A stretch of DNA of 64,000 nucleotides from Ignavibacteria bacterium (GCA_016710985.1 JADJTX010000022.1:22477-86476); one strand, 5' to 3'; counted from the stretch's first letter, positions 1 through 10,396 are shown. The notes: generated by a model from the letters alone, not told the origin. Numbers and translations: made by a program.

Positions 1-1810
1 TAAAGGCATCTGTTTCTATTTTATAAAAATACATACCGCTCGGCAAACTTGATGCATCGAAAGTAAATTCATAACTCCCCGGGTTTAGATTCTGATTAAG
101 TAAATTCATTACTTCTTTACCAAGCATATCATATATGACGAGAGAGGTAAAGGAAGAATTTGCTATATCAAATTTTATTGTAGTTACCGGATTAAACGGA
201 TTCGGGAAGTTTTGATACAAGGCGAATTTATCCGGGACAAGAGAATTATAATTAGAAATACCAACATCAATTGTATCATAATAAGCTCTTTGAACAATGA
301 ATCCGTTCATTGTAATTGAAGCATTTGGATTAGGACCGGTATAAGATCCTGAACCTATTCCCTCCCATCTGTTGAAATAATAGGTCTTGCCGTTATGCTG
401 AACCTGCTGAGCAGAAACTGTTACATTATTCACAGAAGCTGAGTCAAAGAAATTTCCGGCTCCTGAAATAGTTACAGGAAGTCCTGAAGGAGAAAGAAGA
501 CCGAGCAGTTTATACTGAAGTTTATAGTTTGCTGTATAGTTACTTATATCCGTTCCTACGGAGATTGTCTGAATTTGCGGACCTCCGTTACTCCAGCTTG
601 TGAAGATATATCTGTAATTACCATTAGTCTGGGGTGAAACAGCTTCAAGTGTATGAGATGAGTTAATATCCCAGGAGAATGTTCTGCTTGCATTATAAGA
701 ATTGCCGTCAACCTTATAATCGAGAAATTCCCTGCTGTTTCCAACTGTTATGTAATTTTTTCCGACCAGATAATTAACATATGTTTTGTGTGACACTCCG
801 TTAGAATTAGTCCCTGTGAAGACGATCTTATATTCGCCTACAGGCACGGCTGCTGTTGAAGAAACAACAGCACTCAGTGTATTAGGAAAGCTGCTGATTA
901 CATTGCCTCCCGGAAATGATGCTGTAATTCCTGCGTTAGCCGGGATGACTTCATAAGAAAACGTAACAGGGGAGTTATATCCGCTTGCTACTGAAGGAAT
1001 ATTAACATTAAAGTTGCCGCTTCCGCTTTGACCCTGACCTACAACTTTGAAACCCGGATTGGAGACAAGGTTAAAATTTGAAGTTGGGTAGGCACAATTT
1101 AAGATCTCTTTATTTGCAGCCTGAAGAAAAACCATATTCTTTATTAATGATGCATTCCATGCAGGGTCCATATCGTAAGTATATTCAAGACTTACCATAT
1201 TCCCGGGTAATATTGAAACTGCGGTACCTCCTGCTGAAGGAAGGAATCTTCTCATAACGTAAGTATAATTTGTCTCACCGTTGGCACCATTATAATAAAC
1301 AACCTTTTCTATTACTGCAAACTGAATTGTAACGACCGGGTTTTCCAACAATCCTTCACAGTGTATATCAGCTTTGACGGTAACAGTATTGCCGTTAATA
1401 TTTTCATTTACGACTATGGTTACCGGGCTCAATATATTTGTCCTGCTGTTATAAGCCGCCTGAAGTTCAGGTGTTGTAATTCCAACGTTGATAACGCCGT
1501 CAAAAAACCAGTCCGGTATTGAAGATACGCTGTATAAAGTTCTTCTGGCGTTGTTATCATTTGGATTTATCCAGTACATCGGATCGTTCCCCGGTGAAGG
1601 CCAATTCATATGGTAGCTTATGTTTGTAATCTTTTCAGGATCGGAAGCATTTAAAAAAGCTTCCATGATCGGATTTGCCGTGGCGCACGGAGGACATGTT
1701 GAACTTGTAAATCTTTCGGTAAGAATTTTTCTGTCTCCTGCACCTGCATTGTTATGGAATAATATAAAAACAGAAAACAGAATAAATACGGAAAGTAATA
1801 TTTTTTTCAT
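1..1810 (-). CDS. Omp28-like secreted thioredoxin-fold protein with T9SS sorting domain (partial, 3' end outside window)
   Basis: The reading frame is open from an ATG at 1810 to the left edge, about 603 residues, so the C-terminus is missing. It opens with a signal peptide (basic MKK followed by a long hydrophobic stretch). A CPPC motif at Cys39-Cys42 lies in the context FTSSTCPPC, as in Omp28-related outer-membrane proteins and secreted thioredoxin-fold proteins. The middle is beta-rich with Ig/PKD-like stretches. Near the left edge come the linker FPNPFNPVTTIKFDI and the LPSGMYFYKIET strand typical of T9SS C-terminal sorting domains. The protein is therefore probably exported by T9SS and displayed on the surface. 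It lies 55 bp downstream of the FG-GAP protein gene and may be the last gene of that operon. The redox role is inferred from CPPC only. Confidence 0.85.
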   Translation of the reverse strand, partial: MKKILLSVFILFSVFILFHNNAGAGDRKILTERFTSSTCPPCATANPIMEAFLNASDPEKITNISYHMNWPSPGNDPMYWINPNDNNARRTLYSVSSIPDWFFDGVINVGITTPELQAAYNSRTNILSPVTIVVNENINGNTVTVKADIHCEGLLENPVVTIQFAVIEKVVYYNGANGETNYTYVMRRFLPSAGGTAVSILPGNMVSLEYTYDMDPAWNASLIKNMVFLQAANKEILNCAYPTSNFNLVSNPGFKVVGQGQSGSGNFNVNIPSVASGYNSPVTFSYEVIPANAGITASFPGGNVISSFPNTLSAVVSSTAAVPVGEYKIVFTGTNSNGVSHKTYVNYLVGKNYITVGNSREFLDYKVDGNSYNASRTFSWDINSSHTLEAVSPQTNGNYRYIFTSWSNGGPQIQTISVGTDISNYTANYKLQYKLLGLLSPSGLPVTISGAGNFFDSASVNNVTVSAQQVQHNGKTYYFNRWEGIGSGSYTGPNPNASITMNGFIVQRAYYDTIDVGISNYNSLVPDKFALYQNFPNPFNPVTTIKFDIANSSFTSLVIYDMLGKEVMNLLNQNLNPGSYEFTFDASSLPSGMYFYKIETDAF

Positions 1811-1865
1811 ATTTATTAATTTATAGTTTGAAAAAAATTTGGGGTTGTGATAAATTAAGGTTTTA

Positions 1866-4063
1866 CTATTTAAGAAACAGCATACTTTTATTTAATGTCT
1901 GATTTTCTGATTCGATACGGTAGAAATAAATGCCGCTTGAAATGTTTTTGGCGTTCCATGTAAATTCATAGACTCCGGTATTTAATCTTTCATTTACCAA
2001 TACTTCAATTTCTTTACCGGTCATATCGTAAACAGAAAGTTTTACAAACGAATTTTTGGTTATATCAAATTTAATTTTGGTTGAAGGATTGAACGGATTC
2101 GGGTAATTCTGATACAAAACAAATGTTTCAGGGGATTCACCTGAGATATTGCGAATTCCGGATACATCGTCATTTATGAAATAAAACAATCCTCCTTTTA
2201 CATTGCCAATGAAAAGATCCGGATCTGTATCGTTATCTATATCGGTAAACTCCGGACATGAATTACTGTGTACGTTGATGTTTTTATAGTTATTTGTTTG
2301 TAAAACAAAATTCGGCGTAGAGGCATTTCCATCATTCCTGTAAAAGGAAATATTGCCGTCCTGTCGTCCGATAAACAGATCCAGATCCCCGTCAGTCTCC
2401 AGATCATAAAATCTCGGTATGCTTTCATCTCCGGCATCTATTGAATTATAAAAATTTGTTCTGAATGTGAAAGTAAAATTATTTGCTGTTCCTGTATTTT
2501 CATAGAAAAATATTCTTCCGTTAGTTGCACCGATAAATAAATCAAAATCTTCGTCATTATCAATATCAGCTAACACAGGGGAACTGCTTTGTCCTAATGT
2601 AGAAATTCCTATCTGATGACCTCTTGATTCCAGTGTAAAATTAAAATTACCCGGTGTGCCGGTGTTCCTGTAAAACCAAAGTGAATCTTTTATATAACTG
2701 CCAAGGATTAAATCTTTATCACCATCATTATCAAGATCGGCGAAAGCAGGGGCATAATTAAAACTTGAAGATAATATCGGCAGTGAATCAGATACTAAAC
2801 TAAAAGCAGGTAAACCGGCTGTTCCTGTATTTTGAAAATAGGAAAGTTTAGCATAATCACTTCCCATAAATAAATCCTTATCACCGTCATTATCAATATC
2901 CGTAAATGAAATGTTGCTGTTTCCGCCTATGTCAACATTGTTAAGATAATTATCTGTGATCCTTTGAAAATTTGGTGTTGCTGCATTTCCGATGTTTTTG
3001 TAGAAAACAAAATTATTGCTGTTTTGAGATAAGTATAATACTGATATAAACATATCTTTATCACCGTCTGCATCTATATCCACGAATCTTGTTGAATTAT
3101 ATCCGAGAGAATAGAATGATGAGTTGTGGGGATAAATCGAATCAACTATGGCAACATCAGGTGAAGAAGGAGTTCCGTTATTTTGTATGAAGTAAATTCC
3201 TTTTGAAAACAAATCACCCCAGAACAGGTCAAAGTCATTGTCGTTATCTATGTCCGTGAATTCCAGAGCATTCGATCCATGCCGTTCACTGTCCATTAAA
3301 ATATTTTTAGGATAAACATTTTTAATCTGTGGATCTATGTTATCCCGTATTGTTGAGGACAAAAGCGCAGGTGAAATGATAATAAGATTTTGCCAGAAGT
3401 CGGTTATGTATTTGAAGCTGAAATTATTTTGATTGCCAATGTTTTCGTAGAAGGTGATTGTTCCAAGCGACTGTCCGGTGAAAAAATCTTTATCACCATC
3501 AGAGTCTATGTCGCAAAATACCGGGACACAGTTGGATTCACTGTAAACGACAGTATCGGTGTTTGTGTGCAGTTCATTTATCATTAAGGAATACAAAGGG
3601 GAAGACAGCGTACCGATATTTTTGTAATATTTAATTGTCTGAAATTCACCTCCGGTAAAGAGATCAGGAGCCTGATCATTGTTAATATCCACAAAATAAA
3701 ACCAGTTATAAAAAGTAAGGTTTTGAAATCGTTTTGTGATCAGTTTATAATTTGCATTTTGAACTGTACCTGTATTTTCATAATAAAATAAGAAGTGTCG
3801 GCGTCAAATGTAAACAGATCAAGATCATTGTCACCGTCCATGTCAATGAACTGATACCTTGCATTATTCATACCTCCATTGAAAGGAGCAGAAGAGATAA
3901 CTCCGTTTACATTAAAATTTATTCCGTCAAACTGCTGGATAAGATTCTGTGAAAAGGAAAAATTTGCAAATAAAATATAGAATATTGTAAAAAGGGTTTT
4001 CAACCTGGATTTAAAATTTAGATTATTAGTTCCGGATGCCGTCGCCGTATTTGAATTGATCAC
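1866..4063 (-). CDS. Secreted FG-GAP/VCBS repeat protein with T9SS sorting domain (one frameshift)
   Basis: Two open stretches (4063-3740 and a frame running from about 3788 to 1866) read as one protein of about 730 residues. The N-terminal part has a signal peptide ending near FSFSQ and a first calcium-binding-like repeat (DMDGDNDLDLF). The second part has about nine more repeats of the DIDNDGDKDLF type, the FG-GAP/VCBS beta-propeller pattern. The tail is a T9SS domain with NYPNPFNPSTKIKFDI. Adding one base to the T4 run (plus-strand A4 at 3785-3788) restores the frame and gives YFYYENTGTV, the normal inter-repeat sequence, so the break is probably a consensus error. The ATG at 4063 overlaps the GH3 gene end; a TTG at 4003, right before the signal peptide, is an alternative start. 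Likely a surface adhesin or carbohydrate-associated protein. Confidence 0.8.
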
Positions 4064-5783
4064 TTATAGTTACAGGTAATTTTCCTTTGTACTTAATAGT
4101 TCCGTAAAATGAGTTTATTGCAGAGTTGATCGATGTCTCAGCATCGGAGTAAGCACAAATATAAGAATCAATATCAGGAAAGCCCTGTATCAGGTATGGA
4201 TTTCCGAAGGAAACTACCAATACTTTCTTACCCTTCGAGGTCAGCGAACTTATTAATGAGATCTGAGAATCAGGCAGACCTACCGTTCCGGTTTTGATTT
4301 TTACTTTTGCGTAAATCGGAATAATTATAACATCATAATTATCGGCATCAGTAATAATTTCACCGGCGTCGGTAATGTCACCGTTAAGATCATAATATGA
4401 AACTGACTTAAACTTATTTTTTTCATTGAAAGTGCTTAAAAAATAGTCCGAGTTCGCTTTTTCATTTCCATTATTCAGTGAAATTATAAGACAATTCTGA
4501 TCCGGGGCATTATTGAATGGAACCAGACTATTATTATTTTTAACTAAAGTTAAAGACTCATCTGCAATCTGCTGGGATATCTTTTTAGCATCATTTGAAT
4601 TAACGATTGAAGAAACACTACCTTCGTCGATAAGTTTGTTCTCATTCAGTTTGAGCCAGTATTTTGCATTTAGTATTTTTCTTGCTGATGTGTTTATTCT
4701 CTCTTCAGAAACAGAGCCGTTATTCACAGCTGTTTCGATTGCAGAAATGGTAACTGATTCTCCCTGAGGCATTAATATCAGATCAACACCTGCATTCACA
4801 CATCTCAGAGCAACTTCCTCTGCAGAAAAATGCTTTACCACACCGGCCATATTCAATGCATCAGTGACAACAAGTCCGGAAAATTTCAATTCATCGATGA
4901 GAACACCTTCTACAACGCTTTTTGACAATGAAGCAGGAACATTTGATTCGTTATCAATTGAAGGCAATGAAAGGTGAGCAATCATTACCGATATCACATC
5001 ATTTTTAACGGCACTTTTAAAAGGGATAAGTTCAAGATTATCAAGACGGTCTTTGGTGAAATTTAAAACGGGTAAATCGCTGTGTGAATCAACATCAGTG
5101 TCTCCGTGACCCGGAAAATGTTTTGCCGTAGCGATTACATTTCCATCCTGCATACCTTTGATAAATTGATCTGCCATAGAAGAAACGAGTTCAGGATCTT
5201 CTCCGTAGGAACGGACATTAATTATCGGGTTTAGTGAATTATTGTTTACATCTACTACCGGCGCATAATTCTGATGAACACCAATTGCTTTGCATTCTTT
5301 TGCAATCTGCAAGCCCATCTGATATGCAAGTTCAGGATTACGTGTTGCTCCGAGAGCCATGTTACTCGGAAACAGGCTTCCGTCATCGAGCCGCATTTTT
5401 GTACCCCGTTCAAAATCCGCAGAGATCAGAAGCGGCGTCTCCGATAATGTCTGGAGCCGGTTTATCAAACCGGCTTCCTGCACAGAATTCCCTTTGAAAA
5501 AAATTAACCCTCCGATCTTTTCATTTTCAATTAAATTTCGTAACCGCTGAAATTCTTTCGAACCTTCATCCAGTGAATATCCGTCTGAATTCGAAATCAC
5601 CATCTGTGCGATCTTTTCCCTTAAAGTCATTGACGAAAGTTTTTTCTCAGTCCATTCATTGTCTTTTAAGTAAACATTTAAGGGAGATATTTTCTTTTCA
5701 AAATTTGATAAAGAAATCTCTTCAGAGCTGAAAAAGAGAATCAGCAGTGAGGTAAGAAAGATTACTGAAAATTTTTTATTCAT
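4026..5783 (-). CDS. Glycoside hydrolase family 3 (NagZ-like beta-N-acetylhexosaminidase)
   Basis: 585 residues with an N-terminal hydrophobic export signal (about residues 5-20). The GH3 catalytic barrel carries the NagZ-type signature KHFPGHGDTDVDSHSDLP at 221-238, with His234 in the DSH element expected as part of the acid/base dyad, and the nucleophile Asp308 in LVVTDALNMAG. A second alpha/beta domain fills the C-terminal third (about 410-585), which plain NagZ enzymes lack but many Bacteroidota GH3 enzymes have. The likely substrate is a beta-N-acetylglucosaminide such as peptidoglycan or chitin fragments. The start codon directly follows the stop of the slipin gene, implying translational coupling. 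An anhydromuramic acid kinase (anmK) sits 16 kb away and could use products of such an enzyme; that link is inference. Confidence 0.85.
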   Translation of the reverse strand: MNKKFSVIFLTSLLILFFSSEEISLSNFEKKISPLNVYLKDNEWTEKKLSSMTLREKIAQMVISNSDGYSLDEGSKEFQRLRNLIENEKIGGLIFFKGNSVQEAGLINRLQTLSETPLLISADFERGTKMRLDDGSLFPSNMALGATRNPELAYQMGLQIAKECKAIGVHQNYAPVVDVNNNSLNPIINVRSYGEDPELVSSMADQFIKGMQDGNVIATAKHFPGHGDTDVDSHSDLPVLNFTKDRLDNLELIPFKSAVKNDVISVMIAHLSLPSIDNESNVPASLSKSVVEGVLIDELKFSGLVVTDALNMAGVVKHFSAEEVALRCVNAGVDLILMPQGESVTISAIETAVNNGSVSEERINTSARKILNAKYWLKLNENKLIDEGSVSSIVNSNDAKKISQQIADESLTLVKNNNSLVPFNNAPDQNCLIISLNNGNEKANSDYFLSTFNEKNKFKSVSYYDLNGDITDAGEIITDADNYDVIIIPIYAKVKIKTGTVGLPDSQISLISSLTSKGKKVLVVSFGNPYLIQGFPDIDSYICAYSDAETSINSAINSFYGTIKYKGKLPVTISDQFKYGDGIRN

Positions 5784-6584
5784 TTATTTAGTTTCGGATT
5801 TGTTTGCTTTATTTAAATTTTCTGTCATTGCCGTAAAGTATCTCATGATCTCCATTGGCAGAGGGATTATCATTGTTGATGTTTTCTCAGCTGCAATTTC
5901 AGTCATTACCTGAAGATAACGGAGCTGCAGAGCGTTCTCATGATTTCCCAGTATTTCCGCTGCTTCGGTAAGCTTTTGAGCCGACATAAACTCACCTTCG
6001 GAATTAATTATCTTTGCGCGCTTGTCTCTTTCCGCTTCAGCCTGTCTTGACATTGCCCGGATCATTTCCTGAGGAAGATCAACATTCTTTAATTCTACAT
6101 TCATCACTTTTATTCCCCAGGGTTCGGTTTCCCTGTCAATTAATTCTTTCAGCTTGCTGTTGACCAGTTCTCTGTGAGCCAGCAGATCATCTAAATCTCC
6201 CTGTCCGGTTACAGTACGTAATGTAGTTTGAGATATAAGTGATGTTGCATACATATAATCTTCAACCTGTATGATAGCCTTATTAGGATCAACAACTCTG
6301 AAATAAACAACTGCATTAACTTTTACCGAAACATTATCCTTTGTAATTATATCCTGCGGAGGAACGTCGAGCGCTATGGTTCTCATTCCTATTTTTACCA
6401 TCTTATCTAAAATCGGAATTAAAATAATTAATCCCGGTCCTTTAACAGCCGAGAACTTTCCAAGACGGAAAATTATCCCGCGCTCATATTCCTTAAGTAC
6501 TCGGAATGATCTCGGTATCATTATAAGAAGAATGAATCCGATTATTCCGCCAAAACCAATGAGTAATCCAAATACAGGTTCCAT
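5784..6584 (-). CDS. Slipin / stomatin-like SPFH-domain membrane protein
   Basis: 266 residues. A single N-terminal membrane segment (about 5-25) is followed by the SPFH core with LKEYERGIIFRLGKF, the proline-rich VPPQDIITKDNVSVKV, and the GQGDLDDLLAHRE region typical of slipins. A C-terminal helical part (AEAERDKRAKIINSEGE) probably drives oligomerisation. Slipins form ring-like membrane scaffolds that control membrane proteases and lipid microdomains. The usual partner, an NfeD-type protease, is not adjacent: upstream is dusB and downstream the GH3 enzyme. It ends immediately before the GH3 start codon. Confidence 0.9.
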   Translation of the reverse strand: MEPVFGLLIGFGGIIGFILLIMIPRSFRVLKEYERGIIFRLGKFSAVKGPGLIILIPILDKMVKIGMRTIALDVPPQDIITKDNVSVKVNAVVYFRVVDPNKAIIQVEDYMYATSLISQTTLRTVTGQGDLDDLLAHRELVNSKLKELIDRETEPWGIKVMNVELKNVDLPQEMIRAMSRQAEAERDKRAKIINSEGEFMSAQKLTEAAEILGNHENALQLRYLQVMTEIAAEKTSTMIIPLPMEIMRYFTAMTENLNKANKSETK

Positions 6585-6620
6585 TAGTAAGATTTTAGAT
6601 TTATGATTTTAGATCTTTGG

Positions 6621-7601
6621 TTAGCTGCTAACTGCACAATACTCTTCTTTAAATTTAATAAGCTTCTCTTCAACTGACTTATGATCATTAAACTGCATCA
6701 GTTCCAGTCTGAATTTGCTTACATCTCTTAAATCCCTCAGATATCCCGAATAATGTTTTCTGAATTCCCTTACCCCTAGTGCTTCGCCTTTCAACTCACA
6801 GGAAAGCCGGAGGTGTTCAATACAAACATCAATTCTTTCTTCAACGGAAGGTTCTTCCATGTGATAATTATTATCGAGATAAAATTTTGCCTGTCTGAAG
6901 ATCCATGGATTTACAATTGCAGCCTGTCCGATCATTACTGCATCAGGTTCAAATGTTTCAAAAACAAATTTTACGTCTTCGGGAGTTTTTATATTGCCGT
7001 TTAAAATGATTGGAATTTTAACACCGGCATCTTTAATCTTTTTTACCCAGTTCCAGTCGGCTTCACCTTTATTTCCCTGCGAGCGTAATCTGCAGTGAAC
7101 AGTCAGCGCCTGTATGCCAACCTGTTCCAGTATTTTTGCAACTTCTACAATTACAATTGAATTTTCATCCCATCCAAGCCTGGTCTTTAATGTAACGGGA
7201 ACATTTACATTTTTTAAAACTGATTCAGCAATTCGTGTCATCTTAGGAATGTCTTTCAGCAAACCTGCTCCGGCACCTCTCAAAGCAACATCTTTCACCC
7301 AGCATCCGCAATTAATATCAATGAAATCAGGGCTGACGCTTTCAGAAATTTTCGCTGCCTCAACCAAAACATCTTCGTTTCCTCCGAATATCTGTATTGA
7401 AACAGGACGCTCCTCTTCATAGAAAAAAAGTTTAGCTCTTGCTTTTCTTGCATCACGGATCAGACCTTCAGCTGAGATGAATTCAGTGTAAACAATATCT
7501 GCTCCGAGCCGACGGCATATAAGCCTGAACGGGGGTTCAGAAACATCCTCCATTGGAGCAAGAACAATCTTATTCTTAAATATTTTCTGGAATTCGTTCA
7601 T
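6621..7601 (-). CDS. dusB: tRNA-dihydrouridine synthase (DusB-like)
   Basis: 326 residues, the full length of a Dus enzyme. The FMN-binding start KIVLAPMEDVSEPPFRL is followed by DINCGCWVKDV with catalytic Cys100; the common Pro after this Cys is Trp here, a mild deviation. TLKTRLGWDE, LTVHCRLRSQG, ILNGNIKTPED and MIGQAAIVNPWIF complete the TIM-barrel signature. The enzyme reduces uridines in the tRNA D-loop with NADPH. It is the first gene of the minus-strand run dusB-slipin-GH3-FG-GAP protein and has a promoter-like box very close to its ATG. Confidence 0.93.
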   Translation of the reverse strand: MNEFQKIFKNKIVLAPMEDVSEPPFRLICRRLGADIVYTEFISAEGLIRDARKARAKLFFYEEERPVSIQIFGGNEDVLVEAAKISESVSPDFIDINCGCWVKDVALRGAGAGLLKDIPKMTRIAESVLKNVNVPVTLKTRLGWDENSIVIVEVAKILEQVGIQALTVHCRLRSQGNKGEADWNWVKKIKDAGVKIPIILNGNIKTPEDVKFVFETFEPDAVMIGQAAIVNPWIFRQAKFYLDNNYHMEEPSVEERIDVCIEHLRLSCELKGEALGVREFRKHYSGYLRDLRDVSKFRLELMQFNDHKSVEEKLIKFKEEYCAVSS

Positions 7602-7611
7602 TTGATTTTAA

Positions 7612-7642
7612 CAAAGTTAAACATTGTATCTCTAATTAGAAA
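7612..7642 (-). promoter_or_regulatory. Candidate Bacteroidota-type promoter of dusB
   Basis: On the minus strand TTTC (7642-7639), 19 bases, then TAACTTTG (7619-7612) match the Bacteroidota TTTG-N19-TAnnTTTG pattern except for one base. The predicted start of transcription falls within about 5 bases of the dusB ATG, which would make the mRNA nearly leaderless. No Shine-Dalgarno sequence is present. Confidence 0.4.
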
Positions 7643-7796
7643 TAAATTTATTATTGTGCAGTTAAATAAGCCGGTCCTGATTTAAAAATACTTTCTTATC
7701 GCTTAATATTTAAAATGAGTAATTATCTTAATTATCTTAGTTAATTTTAACTATTTTTTTTATATATTGAATCTGCTTCATACTGGAAGAATAATT

Positions 7797-9407
7797 ATGA
7801 AAAAGACAATCCCAACAATCATATTATTAATTTTACCTGTTATCTTAATCCTTTTAACTTTCTATGTTAAACTATCAGTTGGTGAATTTTGTTTGTATCG
7901 CGATCCTGCATATGTTTATTTAATAAATTCTCTTAATTTAGCGCAATTGTCCGGATACGGAGCAGGGCATTTACATCATCCCGGGACTCCTGTTCAGGTG
8001 TTAGGGGCAGTCGTTATCAAGTTTTATTATACACTTCAGGGTCAAAATACTGATATAGTAAGGGATGTTTTCTTAAGACCGGAGTTTTATCTTGAGAGAA
8101 TTAATTTGGTTATTGTTTTGATTACCGCATTTGCACTTTTTATACTAGGCTTAGTTGCATTTAAAAAATCAGGTAATATTTATTCAGCCATTGTTCTTCA
8201 ATTATCTCCATTAAGCTCTTCTACTATATACCTGGATTTAGCAAATGTTTCCCCGGAGCCATTTCTAATTTTTACAACACTCCTTCTGATAACAATAATA
8301 ATCAGTTATACCAATAAAGATGGCATTACATTTATAAATAATCTTAAATATGCCATTGGATTTGGGATAATTTGTGGGTTTGGTTTAGCAGTAAAAATAT
8401 CTTTTTTCCCGATCTTACTAATTCCACTTGTATTGATCAGACGATTTTCTTTTAAGATATATTTTCTTTTATTTACAGCATTAGCCTTTTTAATATTTAT
8501 CTTACCGGTATTGTCATCGGAGAATATTGTTTATTTTTTTAGATGGATAAAAATGATAATTACACACAGCGATTTATATGGACAGGGTTCGGAAAATTTT
8601 GTCAATGTTTCAAGCTCTCTTAAGAATTTAAAAAATATTATAAAAAGTGAGCCTGTATTCACTATTGCATATATATTGACCGGAGTTACCATCATTCTCC
8701 GGTTCATCCCGCGATTTAAAAATCAAATACAGGGAAGTAAATATTTTAGCTTGTTGACCGGGATTTTTTTTACAATGAGTGTTCAACTCCTGATTGTTTC
8801 CAAGCACTTTAATTTTCGTTACATGCTTCCGGTTCTTATGCTTTCAGTATTAACAATATATTGTGTAACCACTATAGCAGCAGACTTATTCTTAACTTAT
8901 TCTCAAAGAAAAAAGATTATTTATTTATTCCTGACTCTGTTAATTTTTTTGTATTTTTTAATAAAGTCTTTCCTTTCGATAACTTCAATTCTTGATACCA
9001 AACAGAAGGAAGCCAACAAGATTATAAATTACCTGGAAGGAAATTGTAAACAGTCAATTGTCATTGGTACAAATATGTCTTCCTGTAAAGAATCTTCATA
9101 TTACTGGGGAACGAGATATGCCGGCTCTCAATGGAATAAATATTATTCTATTTTTCAAAGTTTGTTCCCTAATCGCTACACCTATAATATAGGGTTAAAA
9201 GGTTTTGAGTTAGTTGATAAAAATTATCTTAAGACGGAGTTGATAAGGTCAAAAATATTTATTTTCCACTGTAAACACACATCCGAGCTTGATGATTTTA
9301 TGAGTCTTTTAAAACAGTTAACAAACAAGAATAGTGCAACATATAAAATAATTTTCTCTAATCAAAGAGAGGAAACAATTTATGAAATTGTTTTAGATCC
9401 TTTTTAA
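7797..9407 (+). CDS. Polytopic membrane protein, GT-C glycosyltransferase-like
   Basis: 536 residues from the ATG at 7797, chosen because GGAAGA lies 7 bases upstream; an in-frame TTG at 7767 would add 10 residues. The N-terminal anchor is followed by a luminal-type loop with YRDPAYVYLINSLNLAQ and HLHHPGTPVQ, then about ten hydrophobic segments to residue ~400, and a soluble tail. The acidic residue in the first loop and the overall topology resemble GT-C enzymes (dolichyl- or undecaprenyl-phosphate sugar dependent; PMT/ArnT superfamily). No close family is recognised, so substrate and acceptor are unknown. Stand-alone gene. Confidence 0.6.
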   Translation: MKKTIPTIILLILPVILILLTFYVKLSVGEFCLYRDPAYVYLINSLNLAQLSGYGAGHLHHPGTPVQVLGAVVIKFYYTLQGQNTDIVRDVFLRPEFYLERINLVIVLITAFALFILGLVAFKKSGNIYSAIVLQLSPLSSSTIYLDLANVSPEPFLIFTTLLLITIIISYTNKDGITFINNLKYAIGFGIICGFGLAVKISFFPILLIPLVLIRRFSFKIYFLLFTALAFLIFILPVLSSENIVYFFRWIKMIITHSDLYGQGSENFVNVSSSLKNLKNIIKSEPVFTIAYILTGVTIILRFIPRFKNQIQGSKYFSLLTGIFFTMSVQLLIVSKHFNFRYMLPVLMLSVLTIYCVTTIAADLFLTYSQRKKIIYLFLTLLIFLYFLIKSFLSITSILDTKQKEANKIINYLEGNCKQSIVIGTNMSSCKESSYYWGTRYAGSQWNKYYSIFQSLFPNRYTYNIGLKGFELVDKNYLKTELIRSKIFIFHCKHTSELDDFMSLLKQLTNKNSATYKIIFSNQREETIYEIVLDPF

Positions 9408-9440
9408 ATACTCCTATTGAGTTCAAAACCTGTGTGAAAA

Positions 9441-9557
9441 AACGCAAAGACTGAAGAGTTTTTCGCAAAGATCGCAAAGTTAAACCGTTGCAAATGCTTT
9501 TAATTAATTCAAGTATAACTTTGTGACCTTTGCGTTATACTTTGCGGTCTTTGCGTT
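9441..9557. repeat. Long imperfect inverted repeat built of CGCAAAG units
   Basis: The left arm (9441-9481) and right arm (9517-9557) are 41 bases each and pair at 33 of 41 positions around a 35-base loop. Each arm repeats the word CGCAAAG(A/T) at 8-9 base intervals. The rest of the 425-base gap between the glycosyltransferase-like gene and the AraC gene (9408-9832) holds no gene I can support. Position after a plus-strand gene fits a terminator or a REP-like intergenic element. Confidence 0.75.
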
Positions 9558-9832
9558 TAAATTGGCTTTGGTGGCGGAATATGTTTGAAGAAAGGTTAGT
9601 TTTAGAAATTAATGATAGAAGTACAATTATAACTCAGATTAAAAGCATTTTTGAATGAATAAATAATTTTTAGACAACACTTCTCCGCAAAGCTCAACTT
9701 CAAATATTAGCCATAGAAATTTAAACAAATAATATTTAAATTTCAAACAGATGCATACGATTCTTCCTTAAAAATTTAACCTGAAAAATTACGATATACA
9801 ACTTTGGGATAACAGTTGTAATCAATATTCAT

Positions 9833-10396
9833 ATGAAGATTTATATAAAATACATGGTAAGCATCAGATGCAAGATGATCGTAAAGTCTGAACTTGAAAA
9901 GCTTGGACTTCATTACAAGAATATTGAATTGGGAGAAGTAGATATTCTGGATGATTTATCTCCGGAAATGAGAGATAAACTCAGCTCCTTACTCTTAAAG
10001 TCCGGACTTGAACTAATGGACGATAAGAAAAGCATATTGATTGAAAAAGTAAAGAATGTTATTGTTGAACTTGTTCATTATACAGAAGAGAATCTCAAAG
10101 TGAATTTCTCTGAGTACTTAAGTAAAAAACTGAACTACGATTACACATATCTTTCCAATCTGTTTACTGAAGTTCAGGGGACTACAATTGAAAAATATAT
10201 CATATATCATAAGATAGAGAGAGTGAAGGAACTTATAGTATATGATGAGCTTAACCTTTCCGAAATTGCTTACAAAATGCATTACAGCAGTGTCGCGCAC
10301 TTATCAAATCAGTTTAAGAAAATAACAGGTCTTACTCCTTCCCACTTCAAAAATCTCAAGGAAAAAAAGCGTACTAATCTGGAAAATATAAAGTAG
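9833..10396 (+). CDS. AraC-family transcriptional regulator with short N-terminal domain
   Basis: 187 residues. The C-terminal part (about 78-178) is an AraC-type double helix-turn-helix with LSEIAYKMHYSSVAHLSNQF and KKITGLTPSHFKNL. The N-terminal 75 residues (VSIRCKMIVKSELEKLGL...) form a small alpha/beta domain, not the usual cupin sensor; such short AraC-like proteins are common in Bacteroidota. An internal ATG at 9854, giving an MVSIRC start, is the likelier true start. A cupin-only protein is encoded 367 bases downstream, so sensor and regulator functions may be split, but that is speculation. Confidence 0.75.
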   Translation: MKIYIKYMVSIRCKMIVKSELEKLGLHYKNIELGEVDILDDLSPEMRDKLSSLLLKSGLELMDDKKSILIEKVKNVIVELVHYTEENLKVNFSEYLSKKLNYDYTYLSNLFTEVQGTTIEKYIIYHKIERVKELIVYDELNLSEIAYKMHYSSVAHLSNQFKKITGLTPSHFKNLKEKKRTNLENIK

